Assembly: GCA_028875245.1 (NCBI GenBank)
Contig: JAPPEU010000080.1
Location: 19,577-83,576, forward strand
Source: Chloroflexota bacterium
GTDB taxonomy: Bacteria; Chloroflexota; Anaerolineae; Aggregatilineales; Phototrophicaceae
Direction: 5' to 3'
DNA length: 64,000 nt
Shown here: positions 25,971 to 36,586 of the stretch, piece after piece
Numbering within the stretch: position 1 is the stretch's first letter
How the letters are laid out: every line of letters begins with the position of its first letter
Made by a program: the position numbers and the translations under genes
Notes under the pieces: generated by a model
What the model was told of the DNA's origin: nothing
Database searches by the model: none
What the model saw: only the letters and a program-made list of their open reading frames with translations

Positions 25971-27842
25971 ATGACACCACCCACCACCCGCCTCACCATG
26001 GCCCAAGCCCTCGTCCGCTACCTCGCCGCGCAGCACGTCGCCCGCGACGGCGTCGAAAACCCCTTCTTCGCCGGCATGTGGGGCATCTTCGGGCATGGCA
26101 ACGTCGCCGGCATCGGCCAAGCCCTCGAGCAGTATGCGCCCGAGCTGCGCTATTATCAGAGCCGCAACGAGCAGGCGCAGGTCCTGGCGTCGATCGCTTA
26201 TGCCAAGCATCGCAACCGCCTGGCGACCTTCGCTTGCGCCTCGTCCATCGGGCCCGGCGCGTCCAACATGATCACGGGGGCGGCCGCCGCGACGGTGAAT
26301 CGGATTCCGGTTTTGCTGCTGGCGGGCGATATCTTCGCCGAGCGCATTCAGGCGCCGGTCTTGCAGCAGATCGAGAGCGAGCATACGCAAGACATCAGCG
26401 TCAACGATTGCTTCAAACCGGTCTCGCGGTATTGGGATCGCATCTATCGCCCCGAGCAGCTGATCACGGCGCTGCCGGAAGCGATGCGCGTGCTGACCTC
26501 GCCGGTCGATACCGGCGCGGTGACACTGGCCCTGCCCCAGGATGTGCAGGCGGAGGCGCATGATTACCCGCTCGCCTTCTTCGAAAAGCGCGTCTGGGAG
26601 ATCCCGCGCAATCGGGCGGACGCGGGCGCGATCCAGCGGGCGGCGGAATGGATACGCGCCAGCGAGCAGCCGCTCATCACTGCCGGCGGCGGCGTCCATT
26701 ACAGCGATGCCTGTGACGCGCTCGAGGCATTTGTGGCGCGGACGGGCATCCCAAGCTGTGAGACGCAGGCGGGCAAGGGCGCGCTCCAATATGACAATCC
26801 GGGCAACCTGGGCGCCATCGGCGTGACCGGCGCGGAAGGCGCCAATATCCTGGCGACCGAGACCGATCTGGTCATCGGCATCGGCACGCGCTACAGCGAC
26901 TTCACCAGCGCTTCCAAGACCGCCTTTATGAATGCAGGCTTGCGTTTCATCAACATCAACGTCGCCGAGTTTGACGCTTACAAACACAATGCCTTGCCGC
27001 TGGTCGGCGATGCCCGCGCCACGCTGGAAGAGCTGTCCGCGGCCCTGGCGGACTACGCCGTCGATGCGGCTTATCGCGCGCGCGTCCATGCCTATAATCA
27101 GTCCTGGGATGCCGAGGTGCATCGCATCTACAACCTCGAGCACGAGCCGCTGTTGAGCCAGGGCGAGGTGATTGGCATGGTCAATTCGCTGTCCGCGCCG
27201 GGGGACACGGTGCTTTGCGCGGCCGGTAGCCTGCCCGGCGACCTGCACAAGCTCTGGCGTACGCGGAATCGCCGGGGTTATCATCTCGAATACGGTTATT
27301 CGACGATGGGTTACGAGATCGCCGGCGGCATGGGCGTCAAGATGGCGGACCCCGAGCGCGAAGTTTGGGTGATGGTCGGCGATGGCTCCTTCTTGATGAT
27401 GCACACCGAGATCGTGACCATGGTGCAAGAGGGCATCAAGGTCAATATCATCGTGCTGGACAATCACGGGCACGCCAGCATCGGCGGCTTGTCGAAGAGC
27501 GTCGGCAGCGATGGCTTCGGCACCAAGTTCCGCTATCGCAGCGACTCGGGTCATTTGGATGGCGAGACGCTGCCCATTGATTTCGCCAAGAATTGCGAGA
27601 GCCTCGGCGCCCATGTCATCCGCGCGGCAGACCGCGAAGAATTCTCCCGCGCCATGCAAGAAGCGAAGGACATACAGGGCGGACCGGTTTGCATCGTCAC
27701 CGAAGTCGACCGGCGGCAGCGCGTCGATGGCTACGGCTCCTGGTGGGATGTGCCGGTGGCGGAGGTCTCGGAAAGCGAATCGGTCAAGCAGGCGCGCGCG
27801 GCCTACGTCGCCTACAAAGAACGCGAAAGCTATTATCAATAG
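25971..27842 (+). CDS. iolD: 3D-(3,5/4)-trihydroxycyclohexane-1,2-dione hydrolase
   Basis: The protein is 623 aa and ThDP-dependent. The N-terminal pyrimidine-binding domain (LTMAQALVRYLAAQHV, YYQSRNEQAQVLASIAYAKH), the central domain with GGGVHYSDA, and the C-terminal cofactor-binding motif VMVGDGSFLMMHTEIVTMVQEG with the Asn at about 30 residues (IIVLDNHGHASIGG) match IolD rather than acetolactate synthase. It opens the ring of trihydroxycyclohexane-dione to 5-deoxy-glucuronate, feeding IolB. An AGGA-rich leader precedes the ATG. It is the last iol gene of this operon in the window. Confidence 0.93.
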   Translation: MTPPTTRLTMAQALVRYLAAQHVARDGVENPFFAGMWGIFGHGNVAGIGQALEQYAPELRYYQSRNEQAQVLASIAYAKHRNRLATFACASSIGPGASNMITGAAAATVNRIPVLLLAGDIFAERIQAPVLQQIESEHTQDISVNDCFKPVSRYWDRIYRPEQLITALPEAMRVLTSPVDTGAVTLALPQDVQAEAHDYPLAFFEKRVWEIPRNRADAGAIQRAAEWIRASEQPLITAGGGVHYSDACDALEAFVARTGIPSCETQAGKGALQYDNPGNLGAIGVTGAEGANILATETDLVIGIGTRYSDFTSASKTAFMNAGLRFININVAEFDAYKHNALPLVGDARATLEELSAALADYAVDAAYRARVHAYNQSWDAEVHRIYNLEHEPLLSQGEVIGMVNSLSAPGDTVLCAAGSLPGDLHKLWRTRNRRGYHLEYGYSTMGYEIAGGMGVKMADPEREVWVMVGDGSFLMMHTEIVTMVQEGIKVNIIVLDNHGHASIGGLSKSVGSDGFGTKFRYRSDSGHLDGETLPIDFAKNCESLGAHVIRAADREEFSRAMQEAKDIQGGPVCIVTEVDRRQRVDGYGSWWDVPVAEVSESESVKQARAAYVAYKERESYYQ

Positions 27843-27851
27843 TTGCGATGT

Positions 27852-27898
27852 GTAGGGGCGAGGTCGCGTAGACACTGACCGACGGCGGCGACTCGCCC
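27852..27898 (+). repeat. REP-like GTAG hairpin with internal TAGACACTGACC
   Basis: It has 5' GTAG and a GGGCGAG...CTCGCCC stem. The loop is enlarged by a GCGTAGACACTGACC segment also seen at 14449 and 16137. It lies between iolD and the PhyH-family gene. Confidence 0.75.
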
Positions 27899-27922
27899 GC
27901 CGATCAATTGGGAATAACCATA

Positions 27923-28771
27923 ATGCGCGAATTATCAAATGCGGAAATGATATTCTGGCGGGAAAACGGCTATGTCATCCTGCGCGATGCTGTGCCGCAG
28001 GCGAACCTTGACGCGGTCGTCGATGTCATCTGGGAATTCATGGACATGGATCGCGATGACCCGGACAGTTGGTATCGCGCCGGCGAAGGCGATGACGGGC
28101 TGCCCAAACTGAAAGAATCGGGCATGGCGGAGCTCTATCAGCATCAGGCGCTCTGGGACAACCGGCAGCATCCGCGCGTCTATGGCGCATTCGCAGATAT
28201 CTGGGAGACGGAAAAGCTCTGGGTCTCCATCGATCGCGTCAATCTCAACCCGCCGGCGCGCGCTGATTGGGATTTCCATGGTTTTGTGCATTGGGATATC
28301 GATACATCGCTGCGACCGCTGCCGAATCGGGTGCAGGGCGTGCTGTCGCTGGTTGACGTGCCGGCGGAAGCGGGCGGTCTGCAGGTTGTGCCTGGCTTTC
28401 ATCGCCGCTTCGACGAGTGGGTTAAGACGCAGCCGCCGGACCGCGACCCGCGCAGCCCCGATATGGCCGGCCTCGAGTTGAAGTCCCTGGCGACGAAAGC
28501 CGGCGATCTCGTCATTTGGCACAGCCTGCTGCCCCACGGCACCGGCCGCAACAATTCGACGCGGCCGCGGCTCGCCCAGTACATCACCATGTTCCCGGCG
28601 TGCGAAGACGATGAAGCCATGCGACAGGAGCGCGTCAGTTTGTGGCGCGAGCGCAAATCGCCCGACCGCAAGTTTTTCCCGGGCGATCCGCGGCGCTGGG
28701 AAATCGAACAGGGCACAACCGCCGAGTTGACGCCATTGGGCGAGAAGCTGCTCGGCTTGCGGCGCTGGTAA
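27923..28771 (+). CDS. Phytanoyl-CoA dioxygenase (PhyH) family Fe(II)/2-oxoglutarate oxygenase
   Basis: The protein is 282 aa from ATG 27923 (a TTG at 27908 is in frame). The FVHWDIDTS segment supplies His123-x-Asp125, and WHSLLPHGTGRNNSTRPR the distal His (about 205) and Arg, the facial triad and 2-oxoglutarate anchor of this family. These enzymes hydroxylate lipids, sugars or secondary metabolites; the substrate is unknown. It starts an apparent three-gene run with a Gfo/Idh oxidoreductase and a glutamine-synthetase-like ligase. Confidence 0.85.
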   Translation: MRELSNAEMIFWRENGYVILRDAVPQANLDAVVDVIWEFMDMDRDDPDSWYRAGEGDDGLPKLKESGMAELYQHQALWDNRQHPRVYGAFADIWETEKLWVSIDRVNLNPPARADWDFHGFVHWDIDTSLRPLPNRVQGVLSLVDVPAEAGGLQVVPGFHRRFDEWVKTQPPDRDPRSPDMAGLELKSLATKAGDLVIWHSLLPHGTGRNNSTRPRLAQYITMFPACEDDEAMRQERVSLWRERKSPDRKFFPGDPRRWEIEQGTTAELTPLGEKLLGLRRW

Positions 28772-28788
28772 ATATCCAAGGGGGCGCG

Positions 28789-29952
28789 ATGACCAAAGCG
28801 CTTAAGGTCGGTCTGATCGGCTGCGGCAATGTCGTTGAATACGGGCATCGCCCCGCTTTGATGACGCTTCCCGATGTCGAGTTGGTGGCGCTGGCCGACA
28901 TCACGCCGGCGCGCCGCGCAATCGGGGGGGCTTGGTTCGGCTTGCGCGACGAGCAGCTTCACGCCGATTATCGCGCGCTGCTCGCCATCGACGAGATTGA
29001 TGCGGTGGTCATCGCCGTGCCCCAGAAGCATCGTCCGCAGATTGCGCTGGACGCCTTCGCGGCCGGGGTGCACGTGCTTAGCGAGAAACCAATCAGCAAT
29101 GTGCCGGCGGTCGCCGCCGAGTTGGCGCGCGCGGCTGATGCGGCCGGCTTGAAGATGGCGCTGACGCACAATTATCATTTCTTGCCCGAATTTCGCCAAA
29201 TCAAGCACATGCTCGCCGACGGCTTGATCGGCGACTTGCGCGTCGCGACCCTGCATTTCCTGGGCGTCATTGATTATCCGGGCGCGGCTGAATACCAGGC
29301 CGATTGGCGTCATACGCTGGCCGCGGGCGGCGGCGTGCTGATGGATATGATCCATGCCGTTTATCTCGCGGAGTGGCTGGCCGGCGAAGCGGCGCAGCAA
29401 GTGATGGCCTTCGTCGACGCTCCTGAATACGCCCATCGACGGCCGGTGATCGAAGATCTGGCCCTGCTGCAGATTGCCTTCCCCAGCGCTTATGCCGCTA
29501 TTCACATGGCTTGGGGCGAGGGCGTCGGCGGCGTCGACATCAGCGGAAGCGATGGGCAGATCCGCATGCGTTACAAGCAATATCAAAGCGGCGGCTTCAA
29601 CCAGCCGATCGAACTCTACAGCGTCGACGAGAACTGGCGGCGAACCGACCACGCCATCGCCAATCGGGAAACGCATTCGCAAGCGACGGCCGATTCCTTC
29701 ATTGAACTCTGGGCCGATTTCCACGACGCCATTCGTGAAGACCGCCAACCGATGGCGCCGGCGACGGCGGGCTGGCGCGCGCTGGAGATTGTGCTCGGCG
29801 CTTATGCCTCGGCCGTCACCGGGCGGGTTGTCAGCTTGCCGCTTGACCGCGAGAGTCCGATTTACAAAAAGGGCCTCGATGGCATCGCCGAGCTTGACGT
29901 TTGGGAACAGAGCAAGACGAAGGCGGCCGGTCTCTTCGGCTTGAGAGAATGA
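28789..29952 (+). CDS. Gfo/Idh/MocA family oxidoreductase
   Basis: The protein is 387 aa from ATG 28789, with AAGGGGG just upstream; a longer frame to 28642 overlaps the previous gene. The N-terminus KVGLIGCGNVVEYGHRPAL binds NAD(P), the family SEKP motif follows GVHVL, and the C-terminal half contains GGGVLMDMIHAVYLAEWL. It probably oxidises or isomerises a cyclic polyol or sugar. It is 17 bp after the PhyH-family gene and 10 bp before the ligase, so co-transcription is likely. Confidence 0.85.
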   Translation: MTKALKVGLIGCGNVVEYGHRPALMTLPDVELVALADITPARRAIGGAWFGLRDEQLHADYRALLAIDEIDAVVIAVPQKHRPQIALDAFAAGVHVLSEKPISNVPAVAAELARAADAAGLKMALTHNYHFLPEFRQIKHMLADGLIGDLRVATLHFLGVIDYPGAAEYQADWRHTLAAGGGVLMDMIHAVYLAEWLAGEAAQQVMAFVDAPEYAHRRPVIEDLALLQIAFPSAYAAIHMAWGEGVGGVDISGSDGQIRMRYKQYQSGGFNQPIELYSVDENWRRTDHAIANRETHSQATADSFIELWADFHDAIREDRQPMAPATAGWRALEIVLGAYASAVTGRVVSLPLDRESPIYKKGLDGIAELDVWEQSKTKAAGLFGLRE

Positions 29953-29962
29953 GGACCGCTCG

Positions 29963-31342
29963 ATGACCGCCACCCGCGGCATGTTGACCTTGGACGAATT
30001 GACCGCGCGCGCCGCCGCCGCCGACATCGATACCGTGATCCTCGCTTTCAGCGATCATTATGGCCGGCTGCTGGGCAAGCGTCTCGATGCGGAGTATTTC
30101 CTGGAGAGCGCGGCGCGGCAGGGCGCCCACGCTTGCGATTACTTGCTGACGACCGATATGGAAATGGAGCCGGTGCCCGGTTATCGCTTCGCCAACTGGG
30201 AGCGCGGCTATGGCGATTTTCATCTAGCGCCCGACTTGAAGACGCTGCGGCGGGCAAGCTGGCTGGAAAAGACCGCGCTGGTCCTCTGTGATGTCGAGGA
30301 TGCAAGCGCGCATGAACCGGTCGCAATCGCGCCGCGCTCGATCCTGCGCCGTCAATTGGAAGCGGCTGCCGCCCTGGGATTCAGCGTCAAAGCCGCCTCT
30401 GAACTTGAGTACTATATCTATCGCGATTCTTATCGCGAGGCGCAGAAAAAGGGCTACGCCAATCTCGAGCCGATGGGTTGGTATCTCGAGGATTATCACA
30501 TCCTGCAAGGGACGCGCGAAGAGAGTTTCACCGCTGCCGCTCGCCGCCATCTCAAGCAATCGGGCATAGCGGTGGAGAGCAGCAAAGGCGAATGGGGCCT
30601 GGGGCAGCACGAGTTGAACATTCGCTATGCGAACGCCCTGACCATGGCCGATCGCCACAGCATCATGAAGCACTGCCTGAAAGAGATCGCCGACGCGCAA
30701 GGCGGCAGCATCACATTCATGGCGAAGCCCTTCGCCGGTCAAGCCGGCTCAAGCTGTCATATTCATCTGAGTCTTTTCAGCGGCGGAGCGAATGCCTTCC
30801 CCGGCGATTCAAAACTCGGCCCGGTCGCCTGCTCAGACATGTTTCGTTATTTTCTGGGCGGCTGGATGGCGCATCTGCCGGAGACGATGGTTTTCTACGC
30901 GCCGACTGTCAATTCCTACAAACGTTACGAAGACGGCTCCTGGGCGCCGACGCGCATCGCCTGGAGTTATGACAATCGCACAGCGGGCTTCCGCGTAGTC
31001 GGCGCGGGTGAGAGCCTGCGCATCGAGTGTCGCGTGCCGGGCGCGGATTGCAATCCCTATCTCGCTTATGCGGCGGCGCTGGCGGCCGGGCTTGATGGCA
31101 TCGCGAACAAGATTGAGCCGCCCGCCATCTTCGAGGGCGATATCTACGCGGCGCGCCATCTGCCGCGCGTACCCTACACCTTGGACGGGGCGGTCGACAG
31201 CTTTGAGAATGGTGAATTCGCCCGCGGCGCATTCGGCGTCGAGGTGGTTGAGCATTACAGCCATTTCTTCCGCAGCGAGATCGAGAGCTTCCGCAGCGCC
31301 GTCACCGATTGGGAACGCAAACGTTATTTCGAGCGGATCTAA
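29963..31342 (+). CDS. Glutamine synthetase-like gamma-glutamyl ligase
   Basis: The protein is 459 aa. It has the GS beta-grasp N-terminus (DTVILAFSDHYGRLLGKRL) and catalytic domain landmarks: SELEYYIY, GEWGLGQHELNI, ITFMAKPFAGQAGSSCHIHLSL, NSYKRYEDGSWAPTRIAWSYDNR and RIECRVPGADCNPYLAYAA. Such non-assimilatory GS relatives ligate glutamate to amines or polyamines; true GlnA activity cannot be excluded. No adenylylation loop is evident. The context with PhyH and Gfo/Idh enzymes suggests a catabolic role. Confidence 0.85.
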   Translation: MTATRGMLTLDELTARAAAADIDTVILAFSDHYGRLLGKRLDAEYFLESAARQGAHACDYLLTTDMEMEPVPGYRFANWERGYGDFHLAPDLKTLRRASWLEKTALVLCDVEDASAHEPVAIAPRSILRRQLEAAAALGFSVKAASELEYYIYRDSYREAQKKGYANLEPMGWYLEDYHILQGTREESFTAAARRHLKQSGIAVESSKGEWGLGQHELNIRYANALTMADRHSIMKHCLKEIADAQGGSITFMAKPFAGQAGSSCHIHLSLFSGGANAFPGDSKLGPVACSDMFRYFLGGWMAHLPETMVFYAPTVNSYKRYEDGSWAPTRIAWSYDNRTAGFRVVGAGESLRIECRVPGADCNPYLAYAAALAAGLDGIANKIEPPAIFEGDIYAARHLPRVPYTLDGAVDSFENGEFARGAFGVEVVEHYSHFFRSEIESFRSAVTDWERKRYFERI

Positions 31343-31467
31343 GCGGCAATACGCGGGGTAAACTTGACTGTTCCGATTTCGCGGACAATACTGAATATGT
31401 TGGGCGCTTTGGCAAAGTAGTGGCTTCCTATGCATACTGACTTGAGAGCGACTAGCGGAGGGTGACG

Positions 31468-31686
31468 ATGGAAACGATCACAGTTAGCTTTGTAAAGGAT
31501 GGAGATGGATACGTATCCCATTGTCTAGACTACGATATTGTCAGCCAAGGGGATTCGCTTCAAGAAGCTAAGGACAACATAGTCGAGGCGGTTACTGGGT
31601 TTCTCGAAATCGCCTCGCCTGAGGAAATCCAACGGCGACTGGAGAGCCGCGGCCGCGTTGAGCAGTTGAGAATTGGGAGTGCCTAA
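31468..31686 (+). CDS. hicB: HicB-like antitoxin
   Basis: The protein is 72 aa; GGAGG lies 6 nt before ATG 31468. The segment TVSFVKDGDGYVSHCLDYDIVSQGDSLQEAKDNIVEAV is the partial RNase H fold of HicB. No separate DNA-binding C-terminal domain is evident. It overlaps hicA by 8 bp. The 125 bp before it shows nothing recognisable. Confidence 0.88.
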   Translation: METITVSFVKDGDGYVSHCLDYDIVSQGDSLQEAKDNIVEAVTGFLEIASPEEIQRRLESRGRVEQLRIGSA

Positions 31687-31912
31687 GTTAAGGTCGCTGT
31701 CGGGTCGCGAAATTTGTCGTATTCTCGCACTCAACGGGTTTGAGAAAGTCCGGCAGCGCGGCAGTCACATTTATATGTGCAAACGTATTCTCCAAGTAAC
31801 TGGCGAGTATCAGATTGTAACGGTTCCCGTGCCAAACCATAAGGAAGTACGGAAGGGAACTTTGTCCGGTATTATCCGACAGTCTCAACTGCCCAGAGAA
31901 CTTTTCGAATAG
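31679..31912 (+). CDS. hicA: HicA-like mRNA interferase toxin
   Basis: The protein is 77 aa, starting at GTG 31679 (MPKLRSLSGREICRIL, the usual HicA start); TTG 31673 is the alternative. The catalytic histidine is in QRGSHIYM, and VPVPNHKEVRKGTLSGIIRQ completes the double-stranded RNA-binding-like fold. Order is hicB then hicA, with overlap. It is inserted between the GS-like gene and the SDR. Confidence 0.9.
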   Translation: MPKLRSLSGREICRILALNGFEKVRQRGSHIYMCKRILQVTGEYQIVTVPVPNHKEVRKGTLSGIIRQSQLPRELFE

Positions 31913-32006
31913 ATGTAGTCTGAAAACTTGCCCTTCCCGCAATCATTGCGGGCGCTCAACTGTGTAGCGGGAATCCGACCAGGTCTAACCATTGAGGAAT
32001 TGCTTA

Positions 32007-32780
32007 ATGAGACTCAAAGACAAAGCTGCCCTGGTCACCGGCGCCGGGAGCGGCATCGGGTACCAGACCGCCCTTCGCTTCGCGCGCGAGGGCGCCTCAA
32101 TCGTGGCGGTGGACATCAATGAAGAGGGCGGGCTCCAATGCGCCGCCGACATTCGACAGCGCGATGGCGCGGCGACCTTTGTTCATGCCGATGTCTCGCG
32201 CGCGGCGGACTGCGAGAAGATGGTCGCCGCGGCGGAAGCGACTTACGGCAAGCTGGATATCCTCTTCAACAACGCCGGCATCAGCCACGCCGACGATGAT
32301 GACGCGATCAATACATCGGAAGCCGTCTGGGATATGACCATGGCCGTCAACGTGAAGGGCGTCTTTCTCGGCTGCAAGTTTGGCATCCCGGCGCTGCAAA
32401 GAGCGGGCGGCGGCAGCATCATCAATACGGCCTCCTTCGTGGCGGTCTTGGGCGCGGCCACGCCACAGCTGGCGTATACGGCGAGCAAGGGCGCGGTGCT
32501 TTCGATGACGCGCGAGCTGGCGATGATCCACGCGCGCGAAAATATCCGCGTCAACGCCCTCTGCCCGGGCCCGCTGCGCACCGAACTGCTGATGAAATAC
32601 CTCGACACTGACGACAAGAAGCAGCGGCGGCTGGTTCATATTCCAATGGGGCGCTTCGGCGAGGCGACGGAGATCGCGGATGCCGTCCTGTTTCTGGCCT
32701 CTGATGAGTCGTCGTTTGTCACCGGCAGCGCGTTCATGGTCGACGGCGGCATCACCGCAGCTTACGTCACGCCGGAATAG
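32007..32780 (+). CDS. Short-chain dehydrogenase/reductase
   Basis: The protein is 257 aa from ATG 32007, 7 nt after GAGGAAT. It is a classical SDR: cofactor motif TGAGSGIG near residue 13, DVN-type INEEG (likely NAD-preferring), NNAG, and the YTASKG catalytic Tyr-x-x-x-Lys. It ends in DGGITAAYV. The substrate is unknown; it lies upstream of an acyl-CoA ligase but is separated from it by 368 bp. Confidence 0.9.
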   Translation: MRLKDKAALVTGAGSGIGYQTALRFAREGASIVAVDINEEGGLQCAADIRQRDGAATFVHADVSRAADCEKMVAAAEATYGKLDILFNNAGISHADDDDAINTSEAVWDMTMAVNVKGVFLGCKFGIPALQRAGGGSIINTASFVAVLGAATPQLAYTASKGAVLSMTRELAMIHARENIRVNALCPGPLRTELLMKYLDTDDKKQRRLVHIPMGRFGEATEIADAVLFLASDESSFVTGSAFMVDGGITAAYVTPE

Positions 32781-32792
32781 AGGCGCGGCCAA

Positions 32793-33148
32793 GCGACTCA
32801 CAGCGTTGCCCCTACAAGGCTTGTCCGGTATTGGAGTCCTAGCGCGCAATCCTACCCCCATCCCCGGCCCCTTCCCAAGGCATTGAGGAGAGGAGCTAAA
32901 ACTGTCCGAACTTTGCGTCTTCTCCAGTCATTGGCAGGTTTTTCGCCAGACATCCCAAGTTTACTCAAAGCGAGACAGCTTCCCCGCATTGCTATGGGGA
33001 TTGAGGAGGGTACACCAGAGGCGGAAGAGGGCGAGAACCCTCAGATCTTTCAAGTAACGGGTCAAGCTGACAAGCGGGGCGACATCCCGTATAATGGGCG
33101 GAACTTTTATCTTAATCTCCGGCGAACCGCCCGGCAGGGAGCGCGTAT
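32793..33148. other. Gene-free interval with a decayed REP hairpin
   Basis: Bases 32793-32815 are a decayed hairpin ending GCCCCTAC (GTAG on the minus strand), followed by AAGGCTTGTCCGGTAT, the reverse complement of the sequence before the 14610 hairpin. A CCCCATCCCCGGCCCCTTCCC run follows. The open frame at 32883-33164 lacks any recognisable feature and is not believed. The ligase promoter presumably lies here. Confidence 0.5.
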
Positions 33149-34777
<1,629 letters not shown>

Positions 34778-34787
34778 TCTTCTGCTT

Positions 34788-34853
34788 GTAGGGGCGACCT
34801 GCTTGGTCGCCCGAATGCGGACTGGAACGGGCGGCATACTATGTCGCCCCTAC
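34788..34853. repeat. Two REP-like GTAG hairpins in inverted orientation
   Basis: 34788-34812 (plus) has GTAG with a GGGCGACC/GGTCGCCC stem. 34829-34853 (minus) has GTAG and an imperfect GGGCGACATA/TATGCCGCCC stem. They fill the ligase/enolase-superfamily gap with a 16-bp spacer. Confidence 0.85.
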
Positions 34854-34885
34854 ACACATTATTTGGCGAAGCTGTAGGGAAAACC

Positions 34886-36067
34886 ATGAAAATCACAGGC
34901 ATTCGCTCGATCATGTTCGAGCATCAAATGGCGCGTCCGATTGGCGACGCCAACAACCCGCGCGGGCGCGATCAGTATGCGGCGCTGGCCGTCTTCCTGG
35001 ATACGGACCTGGGGCTGACGGGCGTCTCGCTGGGCAACCCGGGGCAGCAGCGCGATATCCATGCGATGGCGGAGAACCTGCTCGTCGGGCGGGATCCGCG
35101 CGGCGTCGTCGGGCTGTGGCAGCGCATGGCCGATTTCGCCTTCAAAGGCGGGGTGCGCGGCGCCGTCACCGATGTCATCGGCGCGCTTGATGTGGCGCTC
35201 TGGGACCTCAAAGCCAAAGCGAACGGCGAACCGCTCTGGAAGACGCTGGGCGCCTCCAGCCGGGCGGTCAAAGCCTATGCCAGCGGCATCGACCTCTGCC
35301 TCAACGATGATGAGATTCGCGCATTTTATGAGCGTCAGGCGGCGCGCGGCATTTGCATCGGCAAGCTGAAAGTGGGGCTGGACCGCGAAGGCGACCTGCG
35401 GCGAATCGGCATCATGCGCGAGGCCCTGGCGACATCAGGGCGCGAGCCAATTCTGCTGGTCGACTCCAACGAATACTGGTCGCCCAAGCAGGCGATCCAG
35501 CATATTCGTTACTTCGAGCGTCACTACGAACTCTTCTGGGCGGAGGAGCCGGCGCGGCGCTGGGACACCACCGGCCTGCGTCAAGTGTCGTCTGCGGTCA
35601 ACGCGGCGGTCGCCACCGGTGAGAACCTCGATGACGCGGCCGACTTCCGCGCCTTGATCGCCCATCAAGCGGCCGATATCCTGCAGATCGGCGTCGGCGC
35701 GGGCGGCATCACCGGCGCCATGCGCATTGCCCAGATGGCCGACGGCTTTGATCTGCCGGTCTCGGTGATGAATTGCCCGGGCGACTATATGGCGCATTTC
35801 GCCGCCGTGCTGCCCAATCACATCTGGATGGAAGTGGTCGACGCCGGGCAAGACCGCAGCTTCGACCACGACAGCCGCGTTGAAGACGGCTACATCATCC
35901 TGGGTGATGCGCCCGGCAACGGCATTCAGTTTGATATGGCGAAGCTGGAGCAGTTTCGCGTGACGGAGCGGTCGGCAAGCGCGGCGCCGAGTCCCTGGGG
36001 CAGACGGCGTGGCGGCGGCTTGTACGTGGTGGGCGATGGCGAGTCGGAGGAAGTGGGGGAGGAGTGA
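34886..36067 (+). CDS. Mandelate racemase/muconate lactonizing-type enolase superfamily enzyme
   Basis: The protein is 393 aa from ATG 34886 after GTAGGGA. The barrel shows the Lys-x-Lys pair of IGKLKVGLD (Lys160, Lys162), the metal ligand in LLVDSNEYW (Asp193) and WAEEPARRWDT, and late NCPGDYMAH. It ends PWGRRRGGGLYVV, the normal C-terminus of acid-sugar dehydratases. It most likely dehydrates an aldonate or uronate, in keeping with other sugar-acid genes here. Confidence 0.88.
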   Translation: MKITGIRSIMFEHQMARPIGDANNPRGRDQYAALAVFLDTDLGLTGVSLGNPGQQRDIHAMAENLLVGRDPRGVVGLWQRMADFAFKGGVRGAVTDVIGALDVALWDLKAKANGEPLWKTLGASSRAVKAYASGIDLCLNDDEIRAFYERQAARGICIGKLKVGLDREGDLRRIGIMREALATSGREPILLVDSNEYWSPKQAIQHIRYFERHYELFWAEEPARRWDTTGLRQVSSAVNAAVATGENLDDAADFRALIAHQAADILQIGVGAGGITGAMRIAQMADGFDLPVSVMNCPGDYMAHFAAVLPNHIWMEVVDAGQDRSFDHDSRVEDGYIILGDAPGNGIQFDMAKLEQFRVTERSASAAPSPWGRRRGGGLYVVGDGESEEVGEE

Positions 36068-36169
36068 TGGAAAAAGCTCCCGAACAGACCATGTCAATTG
36101 TTGGGAATGATAGCAATGCGTGACTGTTAGCCATTTGCGCGTTAGAATGTAACTGCGGTAGTGAGGGAA

Positions 36170-36583
36170 ATGAAATCAATGAGTGACGCCACAATACAAC
36201 TCGAACTCCCGGAAAAAATCCTTGCGCGCGTGGTACAGATTGCAGATGACAGCGAACGGTCGGTCGAATCGGTCCTTGTCGATGGCTTGAGCCTTCTGTT
36301 TGGCGATCTGTCGGATGGCAAGATCTCACTGGAATCGCTAAAGGATTATACCGACGAGCAATTGTGGGCGGTTGTACATCAGCGGCTGGCCTGGCCGCAA
36401 GATACCCGCCTTCGCGAACTCGCCGCCTTGGGTGATCATGGAAAGATCACGGTTCAGGAGCTTGAGGAGATGGACGCCTTGATTGCCTTAGTAGATCAGC
36501 AGATGTTGTTGCGGTCGGAGGCGCTCCTCTTGCTAAAGCGGCGCGGGCATGATATTGGCAAGCACCTCCAATTCGGCGCTTGA
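36170..36583 (+). CDS. Small RHH-like protein paired with an HNH gene
   Basis: The protein is 137 aa (starts at 36161, 36170 and 36179 are all possible). The N-terminus ATIQLELPEKILARVVQIADDSERSVESVL has the strand-helix-helix look of a ribbon-helix-helix DNA-binding module. The remainder is helical and acidic, with no recognised motif. The HNH gene begins within 4 bp of its stop, so the two form a pair whose role is unknown. Confidence 0.65.
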   Translation: MKSMSDATIQLELPEKILARVVQIADDSERSVESVLVDGLSLLFGDLSDGKISLESLKDYTDEQLWAVVHQRLAWPQDTRLRELAALGDHGKITVQELEEMDALIALVDQQMLLRSEALLLLKRRGHDIGKHLQFGA

Positions 36584-36586
36584 TCA

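Noticed and set aside
25869..27938. 689-codon minus-strand open frame across iolD
   Set aside because: It mirrors iolD, and its composition (rich in Arg, His, Asp, Ala) is that of an antisense frame with no recognised domain.
28399..30027. 542-codon minus-strand frame across the PhyH and Gfo/Idh genes
   Set aside because: It is antisense to two genes with clear catalytic motifs, has no plausible start context and resembles nothing.
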